DNA from: Carnobacterium pleistocenium FTR1
GTDB lineage: Bacteria; Bacillota; Bacilli; Lactobacillales; Carnobacteriaceae
Reading direction: 5' to 3'
NCBI RefSeq assembly: GCF_000744285.1
Contig: NZ_JQLQ01000002.1
Coordinates: 1,612,001 to 1,676,000, forward strand
Length of the DNA stretch: 64,000 nt
The position numbers were made by a program, and so were the translations under genes. The notes under the pieces were generated by a model. That model worked only from the letters and a program-made list of their open reading frames with translations, was not told where the DNA came from and did not search any database. Of the stretch, positions 27,581-35,881 are shown one piece after another; the stretch's first letter is position 1, and every line of letters starts with the position of its first letter.

Positions 27581-27609
27581 TTGCAAAGGCAACTAAATTG
27601 TGATAAATT
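27581..27609 (+). promoter_or_regulatory. SigmaA promoter of rpmB
   Basis: TTGCAA (27581-27586), 17-nt spacer, TAAATT (27604-27609); about 60 nt upstream of the rpmB start, leaving a leader with small hairpins. Confidence 0.6.
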
Positions 27610-27670
27610 ATTAAAGTATGAGTATTGATTGAAGCTTTGCTTCGATATATCGGCAAAGGAGGAAAGACTA

Positions 27671-27859
27671 ATGGCTAAAGAATGTGTAATTACAGGACGT
27701 AAAGCAAGAAGCGGAAATAACCGCTCTCACGCTATGAACAAATCAAAACGTACTTGGGGTGCTAACTTACAAAAAGTTCGTATCATGATCGACGGCTCAC
27801 CTCAAAAAGTTTGGGTATCTGCTCGAGCACTTAAATCTGGTAAAATTGCACGCGTATAA
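27671..27859 (+). CDS. rpmB: 50S ribosomal protein L28
   Basis: A 62-residue basic large-subunit protein: [19 protein letters not shown] at the start, then [17 protein letters not shown] and a C-terminal [16 protein letters not shown]. It is the cysteine-poor form, lacking the zinc-ribbon pairs found in some L28 proteins. ATG at 27671 with AAAGGAGG 8 nt upstream. It is one of the few plus-strand genes in the central block and faces thiN, exactly as in Bacillus. Confidence 0.97.
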   Translation: MAKECVITGRKARSGNNRSHAMNKSKRTWGANLQKVRIMIDGSPQKVWVSARALKSGKIARV

Positions 27860-27867
27860 TTTTACTT

Positions 27868-27911
27868 AAAAAGAACCTTTCCCGTCGTTATGGAAAAGGT
27901 TCTTTTTATTT
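27868..27911. terminator. Bidirectional terminator rpmB/thiN
   Basis: AAAAAGAACCTTT..CC and GG..AAAGGTTCTTTTT arms around an 8-nt loop, with A-run and T-run; between converging genes. Confidence 0.88.
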
Positions 27912-27916
27912 TTTAA

Positions 27917-28570
27917 CTAACTATCTTTACTTTGAATGACTGCTATTATTCCTGATTTAAAAGAAAATGTTACGCTATCTGAGATGAATTCATTGCTTGC
28001 TAAAGAAACCGGATGAGTAAAATTTGCATTTTTCAATTGATATTTTGCATCTTTTATTGATAGTTGCTCTACAGCAGATAAACAAGTAAAGGCAAGATAC
28101 TTTTTATCTTGTTCTTTCGTTATCGTATGTGTCCCTGATAAAAAATAAGATATCGTATTCTGGATATCTATTAAGCGTATTTTTGAAGCTTGCTGAAAGA
28201 TTTTTGGTTGGAAGATCATGTAGATATTATTTAATAAATGATCCATTCTTCCACCAGTTGCCCCATAAATAGAGACACTAGTTGGTGTAAATTCATCAAA
28301 AGCAATTTGGACGGCCAATTCTGTATCCGTCGCATCTTTTTCAGCTTTGTAGGTCCGAATATCAGCAACTTCTTGCTTGATTTTTCTAAATTCCTCTTTT
28401 GTAACAGAATCAAAATCACCTAAAGCTATCCTAGGAACAATGCCTTGTTCCAATAAACGTATTGCCCCTCTGTCAACACCTATCCAGATAAGGTCCTTTG
28501 AATTGATGTCTGTTAGTACTGGTATTCGTTCGCAAGGTCCACCAACCATAATCGCAAGATGCTGTTCCAT
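27917..28570 (-). CDS. thiN: Thiamine pyrophosphokinase
   Basis: Converts thiamine to thiamine pyrophosphate with ATP. 217 residues; the nucleotide/metal-binding motif LGDFDSVTKEE is near residue 50, KAEKDATDTELAVQIAF near 75 and the loop GATGGRMDHLLNNIYM near 103. Together with the TPP-riboswitch-controlled thiT at 56990-57553, it gives the cell a salvage route: import thiamine, then pyrophosphorylate it. It overlaps nothing; rpe ends one base upstream of its start. Confidence 0.94.
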   Translation of the reverse strand: MEQHLAIMVGGPCERIPVLTDINSKDLIWIGVDRGAIRLLEQGIVPRIALGDFDSVTKEEFRKIKQEVADIRTYKAEKDATDTELAVQIAFDEFTPTSVSIYGATGGRMDHLLNNIYMIFQPKIFQQASKIRLIDIQNTISYFLSGTHTITKEQDKKYLAFTCLSAVEQLSIKDAKYQLKNANFTHPVSLASNEFISDSVTFSFKSGIIAVIQSKDS

Positions 28571-28571
28571 C

Positions 28572-29222
28572 TTATCTTACCGCATCCATCAATAAGGCCA
28601 TTTGATTCACAGGCTCCTCTGCATTATAAATATAAGAACCTGCTACAAAAACAGATGCGCCAGCTTCCTTACATTGTTTAGCAGTCTGTTCAGCTATTCC
28701 TCCATCAACTTGGATTTCATAAGTATAGCCTCCTTTTTCTTTTAGCTCTTTTGCTGTCTTTATTTTTTTAAGTGTTTCAGGAATAAAAATTTGTCCACCA
28801 TAACCAGGATTAACGGTCATGACTAAAACCAAATCAACTAATCCTAATATATGAATCAGTGATTCAATCGGTGTGCCTGGATTAACTGCAATCCCTGCTT
28901 TAACTCCTTGATCTTTTATCAGTTGAATAACGCGATGAATATGGGGTGTACTTTCAGCATGTACTGTAATAATATCAGCCCCAGCTTTAGCAAAATTTTT
29001 AACGTGCTTTTCTGGATACTCTACCATCAAATGGCAGTCTAAAGGTAATTTTGTTACCGGGCGGATTGCAGCTACAGTATCTGCTCCAAATGTAATATTA
29101 GGGACAAAATGACCATCCATCACATCCACATGGATATAATCGGCTCCTCCATCTTCTACTAAACGAATATCTCTTGCCAAATTTGCAAAGTCCGCACTTA
29201 AAATAGATGGTGCTAGTTTCAT
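28572..29222 (-). CDS. rpe: Ribulose-phosphate 3-epimerase
   Basis: Interconverts ribulose-5-P and xylulose-5-P in the pentose phosphate pathway. 216-residue TIM barrel: LAPSILSADFANL at the start, metal ligands in IHVDVMDGHFVPNITFG near 32 and DCHLMVEYP near 65, VNPGYGGQIF near 140 and the phosphate-binding DGGI..AGASVFVAGS near 175-195. ATG at 29222 with GAGG 8 nt upstream; the frame runs on to 29282, inside rsgA. Ten nt separate it from rsgA, so rsgA-rpe-thiN form one unit. Confidence 0.96.
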   Translation of the reverse strand: MKLAPSILSADFANLARDIRLVEDGGADYIHVDVMDGHFVPNITFGADTVAAIRPVTKLPLDCHLMVEYPEKHVKNFAKAGADIITVHAESTPHIHRVIQLIKDQGVKAGIAVNPGTPIESLIHILGLVDLVLVMTVNPGYGGQIFIPETLKKIKTAKELKEKGGYTYEIQVDGGIAEQTAKQCKEAGASVFVAGSYIYNAEEPVNQMALLMDAVR

Positions 29223-29232
29223 TTCTTCATCC

Positions 29233-30135
29233 TCATTTCTTTTCTTTATTATTGTACCTTGGTTTACGGATTTCAATTTCATTTAAAAATTGCAAATAAT
29301 GTTTATACCGGTATTCTGGTATCTTATTTAGTTCGACATCCTTTTTCACTTGACACCCTGGTTCCTTTTTATGCATACATCCTCTGAATCGACATTCATC
29401 TTGTACCTCAACAAAATCAGGGAAACAAGCAGAAAGTTCTTCAGCTTCAAGTTCTAAAAAATCGATTGAACTAAAACCAGGAGTATCTGCCACTAACCCA
29501 TCGTATAAAGGCAATAACTCAACATGTCTCGTTGTATGTTTTCCTCGTCCAAGCGAGCTTGAAATTTCAGCTGTTTTTAATAATAAATCGGGGGCAATGC
29601 TATTTAATAATGTTGACTTACCAGCTCCTGATTGCCCCATAAACACGGTTAATCTATTAGGGAAATAAGAAACTAATTCCTCTAATGCTTTTTTATTGTT
29701 TTCTTGTTCAGGTACAATAATTGAATAACCAATTTTTTCATATGCTGATTGTATTTCTTTTATTTGTTGCAGGGTTTCATTCGTCAACAAATCAATTTTA
29801 CTAATATAGATAATTGCTCGGATTCCTTTACTTTCTAAAGTGACCAAAAAACGATCTAATAAGTTTGTCGAAAAATTTGGTTCAACAGCTGACATAACTA
29901 CAACACCTATATCAACATTTGCTACTGGTGGACGAACCAATTCGTTTTTTCTAGGCAATAATTCTTGCACTACGCCTTCTTTTAAATTTCCACTTTCAAA
30001 TAGGACATAGTCGCCAACTAAAGGTGTCAACTCTCTTTTTCGAAAGTTTCCTCTACCTCTAGTCTGATAAGTTTCCCCTTTATAATAAACATAATAAAAA
30101 CCACTCAATGCTTTTCTAATTTGACCTTCCGGCAA
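29233..30135 (-). CDS. rsgA: Ribosome small subunit-dependent GTPase RsgA
   Basis: Circularly permuted GTPase checking late 30S assembly. 300 residues: an N-terminal OB fold (about 1-65), then motifs in permuted order: G4-like YISKIDLLTN near 114, G1 GQSGAGKSTLLN near 168, G2/G3 GRGKHTTRHVEL and DTPGFSS near 195-220. The C-terminal zinc site is CRFRGCMHKKEPGC near 248. First gene after the prkC terminator and probably of its own transcript with rpe and thiN. Confidence 0.96.
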   Translation of the reverse strand: MPEGQIRKALSGFYYVYYKGETYQTRGRGNFRKRELTPLVGDYVLFESGNLKEGVVQELLPRKNELVRPPVANVDIGVVVMSAVEPNFSTNLLDRFLVTLESKGIRAIIYISKIDLLTNETLQQIKEIQSAYEKIGYSIIVPEQENNKKALEELVSYFPNRLTVFMGQSGAGKSTLLNSIAPDLLLKTAEISSSLGRGKHTTRHVELLPLYDGLVADTPGFSSIDFLELEAEELSACFPDFVEVQDECRFRGCMHKKEPGCQVKKDVELNKIPEYRYKHYLQFLNEIEIRKPRYNNKEKK

Positions 30136-30234
30136 TAAAATCCCTCCTAATACGTGCTCTCAGTTCTACTCTACTGAATGAATCTCAAGAAAGCAAGATT
30201 TTAATCAGACAAGGTTTATTTCTTTCATGCAAAA

Positions 30235-30277
30235 ATTGCAGATCAAAGAACTTGAAATTAGTTCTTTGATCTGCAAT
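30235..30277 (-). terminator. Terminator of the prkC operon
   Basis: 18-bp perfect arms (30235-30252 and 30260-30277) around a 7-nt loop, with TTTTT following on the minus strand; 4 nt past the prkC stop. Confidence 0.9.
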
Positions 30278-30280
30278 TCT

Positions 30281-32272
30281 TTATTCCGCTGTAACATTGG
30301 TATTTTCTTCTATAACTTCTCCATCTCGTTCAATACGGTAGGATCCTGTATCGCCTTCTTGGAGAACAAATGGAATAACCGTTTCAAAATCTTCTGTGAT
30401 TGTAAATTTTTGAAATTCATTCTCTAAAGTATGCTCGTTATCTTTAATGTAAATGACAACTTCATTTGGTATAGGATTCGATTCTTGAGAACTGCTTTCA
30501 GATTCTTTTGCAGACTCAGACTCTGCCTTTTCTGATTCATTCGCTTTTGGTTCAACATAAGGAATAGTTACCGTTTTTGAAAAAGTTTGTTCTGGTTCTT
30601 CTCCCAATGAAATGACGACTGAGAACGAAGCACCACTAGACAATAATTCTCCTGCTGCAGGGTCTTGCGTAATGACCTGGCCTTCTGAAACTTCTCCAGA
30701 GTAATCTTCAGTTATAGTAACTGTTAGCCCCTGTTCATTCGCATAATCTTGGACACCTTTTTCAGAATAGCCAGCTAAATCCTTCATTTCGATTTTTGCT
30801 TCACCAGTACTTACTGTTAACGTAACTGTTGTTTCACTCGGAACAACCTCTTCATCTTCATCTATACTTTGTTCAATAATTGACCCCTCTGAAAAAGTAT
30901 CGCTATTCTCGTCTACCCGTTCGGTAATAAACCCTTGTTCTATAAGTTCCGCTCGAACTTCTTCATAGGGTTCACCTGTATAATCTTTAAATGAAACAGT
31001 CTCTTTCCCAGAACTGATATATAAATTCACATTGGTTTCTTCTTTAACACTTGAATTGATTTCTGGATCAGTTTTTGTAACCAACCCTTCCTCAACATCT
31101 TCGCTTGTCTCTACAGTCGTTGTATTGACATATAAATTAGCTGCTAAAAGTGCGTCTTCAGCCTCTTCTTCTGACATTCCTGCAACATCTGGTATTAACA
31201 CATCTTTAGGTGCTGTAAGGGCGAATGCAACCATGCCTCCTGTGATAATAAGTAAGAGTAATAATAATCCAAGCCACATTATTTTCCGCTTTTTTTTCTT
31301 CTTTGGCTCTACTTCTTTGTCTATTTCTTTATTTTTAAGGTCAAGCTCTTTTTCTTTGACAATCGCGGTTGGGGCTATAGGTACGATTGGTTCCAATATC
31401 TTTGTCTTCTCCATTAAACTAGCTGGAGTAAATTTTGACTCTTTGATTCTTTGAGGTGATAAAGAAGTCTCTAAATCAGAAGCCATTTCTTGTACTGAAC
31501 GATACCTATCAATCGTCTCTTTTGCGGTTGCTTTAAGAACAACATTTTCTAAAGACTGTGGAATACGATGATCAAAATCTTTCACTGATGGAAGAGACTC
31601 TTGAAAATGCTTTAAAGCAATCGATACCGCAGACTCGCCCTCAAAAGGAACATTACCGGTTAGCAATTCATATAGAATAATACCTAATGAATAGATATCT
31701 GATTGATTAGTGGCCATGCCTCCCCTTGCTTGTTCTGGAGAAAGGTAATGAACCGATCCTAATAAAGAATTTGTTTGAGTAATAGATGTTTGCGATAACG
31801 CTACTGCAATTCCAAAATCAGTTATTTTAACTACACCAGATTCATCAATCAAAACATTTTGGGGTTTTAAATCTCTATGGATAATGCGATTTTTATGAGC
31901 TTCTCCAACAGCCGCCAGAATTTGTCTCATAATATCGAGAACTTTTTGATAGGGTATGGGGAAATTACTATGAATATAATGCTTTAGATCCATTCCTTTA
32001 ATGTACTCCATAACAATGTATTGGTTGTTTTCTTCTTCCCCAACGTCATATACACTTACAATATTAGGATGAATCAGTTCTGTAGCGGCTAACGCTTCCC
32101 TTTTGAACCGTCGGATGGTGTTTTGATCATCTCTAAAGTCAAAACGCAATACTTTAACTGCAACATCTCTTTCTAAGATTAGATCTCTTGCAAGGTAAAC
32201 ATTTGCCATTCCGCCAGAACCGACCGATCCAATTATTTTATAACGGCCATTCAGTTTCTTCCCCTTTTCCAT
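30281..32272 (-). CDS. prkC: PASTA-domain Ser/Thr protein kinase PrkC/Stk
   Basis: Membrane kinase that senses cell-wall material and phosphorylates division, wall and translation proteins. 663 residues: cytosolic kinase domain (about 11-270) with GSGGMANVYLA, catalytic HRDLKPQN at 132-139, TDFGIA and activation-loop threonines near 160-170; a basic juxtamembrane stretch; one transmembrane helix (about 331-352); three PASTA repeats (about 355-422, 423-490, 491-557); a serine/glutamate-rich linker; and a C-terminal domain. Catalytic residues look complete. ATG at 32272 with GGGGGG 9 nt upstream; it overlaps the end of prpC by 35 nt. The partner phosphatase gene is truncated (see prpC). Confidence 0.96.
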   Translation of the reverse strand: MEKGKKLNGRYKIIGSVGSGGMANVYLARDLILERDVAVKVLRFDFRDDQNTIRRFKREALAATELIHPNIVSVYDVGEEENNQYIVMEYIKGMDLKHYIHSNFPIPYQKVLDIMRQILAAVGEAHKNRIIHRDLKPQNVLIDESGVVKITDFGIAVALSQTSITQTNSLLGSVHYLSPEQARGGMATNQSDIYSLGIILYELLTGNVPFEGESAVSIALKHFQESLPSVKDFDHRIPQSLENVVLKATAKETIDRYRSVQEMASDLETSLSPQRIKESKFTPASLMEKTKILEPIVPIAPTAIVKEKELDLKNKEIDKEVEPKKKKKRKIMWLGLLLLLLIITGGMVAFALTAPKDVLIPDVAGMSEEEAEDALLAANLYVNTTTVETSEDVEEGLVTKTDPEINSSVKEETNVNLYISSGKETVSFKDYTGEPYEEVRAELIEQGFITERVDENSDTFSEGSIIEQSIDEDEEVVPSETTVTLTVSTGEAKIEMKDLAGYSEKGVQDYANEQGLTVTITEDYSGEVSEGQVITQDPAAGELLSSGASFSVVISLGEEPEQTFSKTVTIPYVEPKANESEKAESESAKESESSSQESNPIPNEVVIYIKDNEHTLENEFQKFTITEDFETVIPFVLQEGDTGSYRIERDGEVIEENTNVTAE

Positions 32273-32873
32273 GATGGTTATCCCCCCCTTCTAATTCTGT
32301 CTGTACTAACATAATTGTTATATTATCATATCCTCCACGTTCATTAGCCATTGCTATCAATGTTTCAACTTTTTCTTTAGCTGATTCTTGAGTACATAAA
32401 ACACTTTTTATTTCTTGATCTTTAACCATATTTGTTAAACCATCTGAACAAAGCAGTATCTGATCATTAGGTAAAGCTGGTAGAATCGTTACATCAATAT
32501 CGATTTCTTCTGTTACACCCAAAGAGCGAGTCAGTACGTTTTTTCTAGGATGATTTTCAGCATCTTCTGAAGAAATTTCACCGCTTTTTACTAGTTCATT
32601 TACTAAAGAATGGTCTTCGGTCACTTGGCTTAAGCGTCCGCCAGTATAGTGGTACCCTCTGCTATCGCCAATATTTGCAATAACAAATTCTTTATTAACC
32701 AGTGCTGTTGCAACGAGTGTCGTTCCCATTCCTTCTAAGTCAGAAAATTGACGTGATTTCTCCAAAATATGTTTATTTTCAAGACTAATACAAGTCAACA
32801 TCCATTGCGTAATTTGTTCAGCATCCTGTACATCGGACTCTTCCCATGAATGCCCTAAATGTGAGACCGCCAT
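32238..32873 (-). pseudogene. prpC: PP2C-type Ser/Thr phosphatase PrpC/Stp, 5'-truncated
   Basis: The remaining 211 codons read as the body of the PrpC/Stp phosphatase: SEMAVSHLGHSWEES at the start, MGTTLVATAL near 50, ANIGDSRGY near 68, LLCSDGLTNMV near 142 and GGYDNITIMLV near 185. Family members are about 245-250 residues and begin with an RxxNxD motif and then DGMGGHxxGDVAS, whose aspartate binds both catalytic metals. Here the frame is readable only from GGDVASEMA (about 32898), after an in-frame TGA. The 150 nt up to rsmB hold a terminator and no trace of the lost part. No good ribosome site precedes the ATG at 32873. An active enzyme is very unlikely; a folded fragment cannot be excluded. 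Confidence 0.8.
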
Positions 32874-32965
32874 TTCACTAGCAACATCTCCACCTCATGC
32901 CTTTCGATAATTCATTCTAAATTAAATTCAAATTGATTACTATTGCTTTATAAGTACTTATAAAA

Positions 32966-32997
32966 ATAAAAAAACCGGGAAAAGGGTTCTTCCCGTT
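32966..32997 (-). terminator. Terminator after rsmB
   Basis: CGGGAA (32976-32981) and TTCCCG (32990-32995), 8-nt loop, followed on the minus strand by GTTTTTTT. In related genomes rsmB and prpC usually adjoin without a terminator, so its presence here goes with the prpC deletion. Confidence 0.75.
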
Positions 32998-33022
32998 ATA
33001 TTTGTATTAGCTTTTAAGTTGG

Positions 33023-34399
33023 TTAATTTTGTACTTTTCTTAGACAACTAATAAAGAAGCCATCTGTTCCAAAATCATGCGGATAGAGTTGAAGAGAGCC
33101 ATCTTTCAAACATCCAGATAATGATTCTTCAACTTTTATAGAGGCCTGTTCAAAGTTTTTATGCGTAGCTAGAAATTTTTCAACCGTTTCTTTATTTTCT
33201 TCATTTGTTATTGTACATGTACTATAAACTAAAAGTCCACCTACTTTTAATTTTGGAGCTACTTGTTCCAAAATTCCAAGCTGTACTTTCTGTAAGTTTA
33301 ATAAATCTTTTTCCTTTTTAGTGTACTTAATATCCGGCTTACGTCTCATTAAACCTAAACCAGAACAAGGAGCATCCACTAATATACGATCAAACTGTTC
33401 ATTTGGAAACACTTGATCGACATTTCTGGCATCCAATTTCATCGCTACTACAACATCTTCTATGTGCATTCTTTTAGCATTTTCAGTAATCAACGCTACT
33501 TTGTGTTCATGAAGATCAAGTGCAGTTACTTTTCCACCTGCTTCAGCAGATAAGTAAGAAGCAATATGCGTTGTTTTCCCACCAGGAGCAGCACAAGCAT
33601 CCAACACTTGATGATGCGGCTCTAACTGTAAAATAGGTGCAACTAATTGAGAAGATTCATCTTGAATCGTTAATTGTCCAGATTGAAATAAAGGAGAGGA
33701 AGCAAAATGTCCACCATCACTGATGATACCAACTGAAGAAATAGCACTTTTACGAACACCAAAGCCTTCTTCTTCCATGGCTTCTATGGCTTCTTCGACC
33801 GTCAAAAATTTCTCGTTTACTCGTGCACTTGAATGACTAGGATGAAGCAAAGATTCACCCATTTTTTGAGTTTCTTCTAATCCAATATCCGCAATAAATC
33901 TTTCGACTAGCCATGTTGGCATGCTCAACTCAATACTTAATCGTTCAATGGGATCTTCAATCATCTCGATGCTAGGAAATCCTTTACGATCAGCGTTTCT
34001 TAATACCCCATTAATGAATTTACTGATTCCGATATGACCTTTTTTCTTAGCCACTTCAACAGCCTCAAACAAAATCGCATGTACCGGTATTTTATCTAAA
34101 TAAATCATTTGATAGATTGATAATCTCAATAGATTTCGGACCCATACATCAATTTTTTTAGCTTCACTTAAAAACGGAGCTAAATAAAAATCCAACGTTA
34201 ATTTCCGTTGCAAAACACCATATACCAATTCAGTTAACAAGCGTGCATCCGCTGCGCTTAACTTATTTTTTTGAATCGCTTCATTAATCAATAAATTCGA
34301 ATACGAACCTGTCTTATCCGTCCGTTCTAAAATTGACATTGCTAAATAACGACTTGTTTTTTTCACATTTCTTTTTTGCAGATTCTCATTAGTTTCCAT
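33023..34399 (-). CDS. rsmB: 16S rRNA (cytosine967-C5)-methyltransferase RsmB
   Basis: Methylates C967 of 16S rRNA. 458 residues: N-terminal NusB-like helical domain (about 12-145), then the Rossmann methyltransferase with CAAPGGKTTHIASYL near 265, DLHEHKV near 290, VDAPCSGLGLMRRKPDIKY near 340 and the catalytic cysteine region LVYSTCTIT near 393. ATG at 34399; it overlaps the end of fmt by 11 nt, showing coupled translation. Confidence 0.96.
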   Translation of the reverse strand: METNENLQKRNVKKTSRYLAMSILERTDKTGSYSNLLINEAIQKNKLSAADARLLTELVYGVLQRKLTLDFYLAPFLSEAKKIDVWVRNLLRLSIYQMIYLDKIPVHAILFEAVEVAKKKGHIGISKFINGVLRNADRKGFPSIEMIEDPIERLSIELSMPTWLVERFIADIGLEETQKMGESLLHPSHSSARVNEKFLTVEEAIEAMEEEGFGVRKSAISSVGIISDGGHFASSPLFQSGQLTIQDESSQLVAPILQLEPHHQVLDACAAPGGKTTHIASYLSAEAGGKVTALDLHEHKVALITENAKRMHIEDVVVAMKLDARNVDQVFPNEQFDRILVDAPCSGLGLMRRKPDIKYTKKEKDLLNLQKVQLGILEQVAPKLKVGGLLVYSTCTITNEENKETVEKFLATHKNFEQASIKVEESLSGCLKDGSLQLYPHDFGTDGFFISCLRKVQN

Positions 34400-35342
34400 T
34401 TGACCCTACCTTTTCTCCAACTTTTAGTTGGCTTCCCACTCCAGTTAAAAAAGCCATGATAGTCATTTTACTTCTTCCAGCTGGTTGAACTTCATTTATT
34501 TTTACAACTGTCTGATTCCCACAAGCTAAATAGAGTCCATCTTTTTCAATTCGTACAATGACTCCAGGAGAAGCAGTTGTTTTTTCTTCAGTAGGCGTCA
34601 CATCCCATAACTTCAGCCTTTTCCCCTCTGCTACCGTATAGGCTACTGGCCAAGGACGCATGCCGCGAACTTGGTAATCAACTTCAGCAGCTGTCTTAGT
34701 CCAATCGACTTCTTCTTCTTCGCGTTTAATATTAGGTGAAAACGTAACTTCTGCTTCGTTTTGTTTTACCGGTGTAATGTCTCCTGCTAATAATTTAGGT
34801 AAAGTTTCCATTAATAATTCTTTGCCTAAAAGACTTAACCGATCAAATAAAGTTCCAACATCATCATCTCGAGTAATTTCTAATGATTTCTGTAAGATAA
34901 TATCTCCTGCGTCCATTTTTTTCTCCATATATATGATGGAAACCCCAGTCTCTTTTTCTCCTTGCATGAGGGCATAGTGAACTGGAGCACCGCCACGATA
35001 CTTAGGCAATAATGAAGCATGCACATTAATAGCTCCATATTTAGGAGCAGCTAAGAGTTTTTGCGGCAAAAATTGTCCAAACGCTGCTGTAACGATCAAG
35101 TCTGGTTCTAATGCAATAAGTGCTTCCATTTCGGGAGAGCCTGAAATTTTTTCTGGTTGAAAAACAGGTAAATTATGTTGCATAGCAGCTGCCTTAACAG
35201 GCGAAGCTGTCAAGGTCTTCTTTCTACCCACTGGTCTATCTGGTTGTGTAACAACAGCTACGACTTGATACTCAGAATCAATTAATGCTTCTAGTATTGG
35301 AACCGAAAAAGCTGGAGTTCCCATAAATATGATTTTTGTCAT
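34389..35342 (-). CDS. fmt: Methionyl-tRNA formyltransferase
   Basis: Formylates initiator Met-tRNA using 10-formyl-tetrahydrofolate. 317 residues: MGTPAFSVPILEAL near residue 7, catalytic region INVHASLLPKYRGGAPVH near 104 and MDAGDIILQ near 143, with the C-terminal OB-like domain from about 205. Overlaps def by 4 nt (ATGA) and rsmB by 11 nt, so def-fmt-rsmB is a tight unit producing and later removing the formyl group. Confidence 0.97.
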   Translation of the reverse strand: MTKIIFMGTPAFSVPILEALIDSEYQVVAVVTQPDRPVGRKKTLTASPVKAAAMQHNLPVFQPEKISGSPEMEALIALEPDLIVTAAFGQFLPQKLLAAPKYGAINVHASLLPKYRGGAPVHYALMQGEKETGVSIIYMEKKMDAGDIILQKSLEITRDDDVGTLFDRLSLLGKELLMETLPKLLAGDITPVKQNEAEVTFSPNIKREEEEVDWTKTAAEVDYQVRGMRPWPVAYTVAEGKRLKLWDVTPTEEKTTASPGVIVRIEKDGLYLACGNQTVVKINEVQPAGRSKMTIMAFLTGVGSQLKVGEKVGSNGN

Positions 35343-35833
35343 TCTAAGTTCGCCTCCATATAGTTTTCTAAATCTTCTGGTTTAATTTTTTGAATAATTT
35401 TATCAGTGAATAATTTTCCATCTAAGTGCTCTAGCTCATGCTGAAAAGCGCGGGAGAGGTAGTCATCCGCTTCTACTTCAAATTCATCCCCATTACGGTC
35501 GTAGTACCTTAAAACAATTGTATCTGCTCTTTTTATCGTCCCGTATACTTCTGGAAAACTCAAACAACCTTCAACATCTATCGTCTCTCCGGTTGCTTGT
35601 ATAATACGTGGATTAATCATTTCAAATAAGCCTGATTCTTCATCAATTTCGACTATTGCTAATCTAAGATTGCTATTTACCTGTGGAGCGGCAATCCCAA
35701 TTCCATCACTAGCAACCATTGTTTCATACATATCTTCTAATAATTGAATCATTTCATCTGTAATTTCATCTACTTCTTTGGTAGGAGTAGTCAACATTGG
35801 ATCAGGGTATTTTAAAATTGGTAATACAGGCAT
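35339..35833 (-). CDS. def: Peptide deformylase (type I-like)
   Basis: Metalloenzyme removing the N-formyl group from nascent proteins. 164 residues with all three motifs: GIGIAAPQ at 44-51, EGCLS at 88-92 and QHELEH at 131-136, which provide Cys90, His132, His136 as metal ligands and Glu133 as the base. Length and motif spacing fit the type I class rather than the longer Gram-positive type II. It sits between priA and fmt, as in Bacillus defA. ATG at 35833. Confidence 0.95.
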   Translation of the reverse strand: MPVLPILKYPDPMLTTPTKEVDEITDEMIQLLEDMYETMVASDGIGIAAPQVNSNLRLAIVEIDEESGLFEMINPRIIQATGETIDVEGCLSFPEVYGTIKRADTIVLRYYDRNGDEFEVEADDYLSRAFQHELEHLDGKLFTDKIIQKIKPEDLENYMEANLE

Positions 35834-35881
35834 GATTGACCTACTTTCTTTTTATTCTTTGGGCAAGTGAAAATTAATCTG

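Noticed and set aside
31032-31454. 140-codon plus-strand frame
   Set aside because: Antisense to the PASTA and transmembrane part of prkC; low-complexity serine/valine composition.
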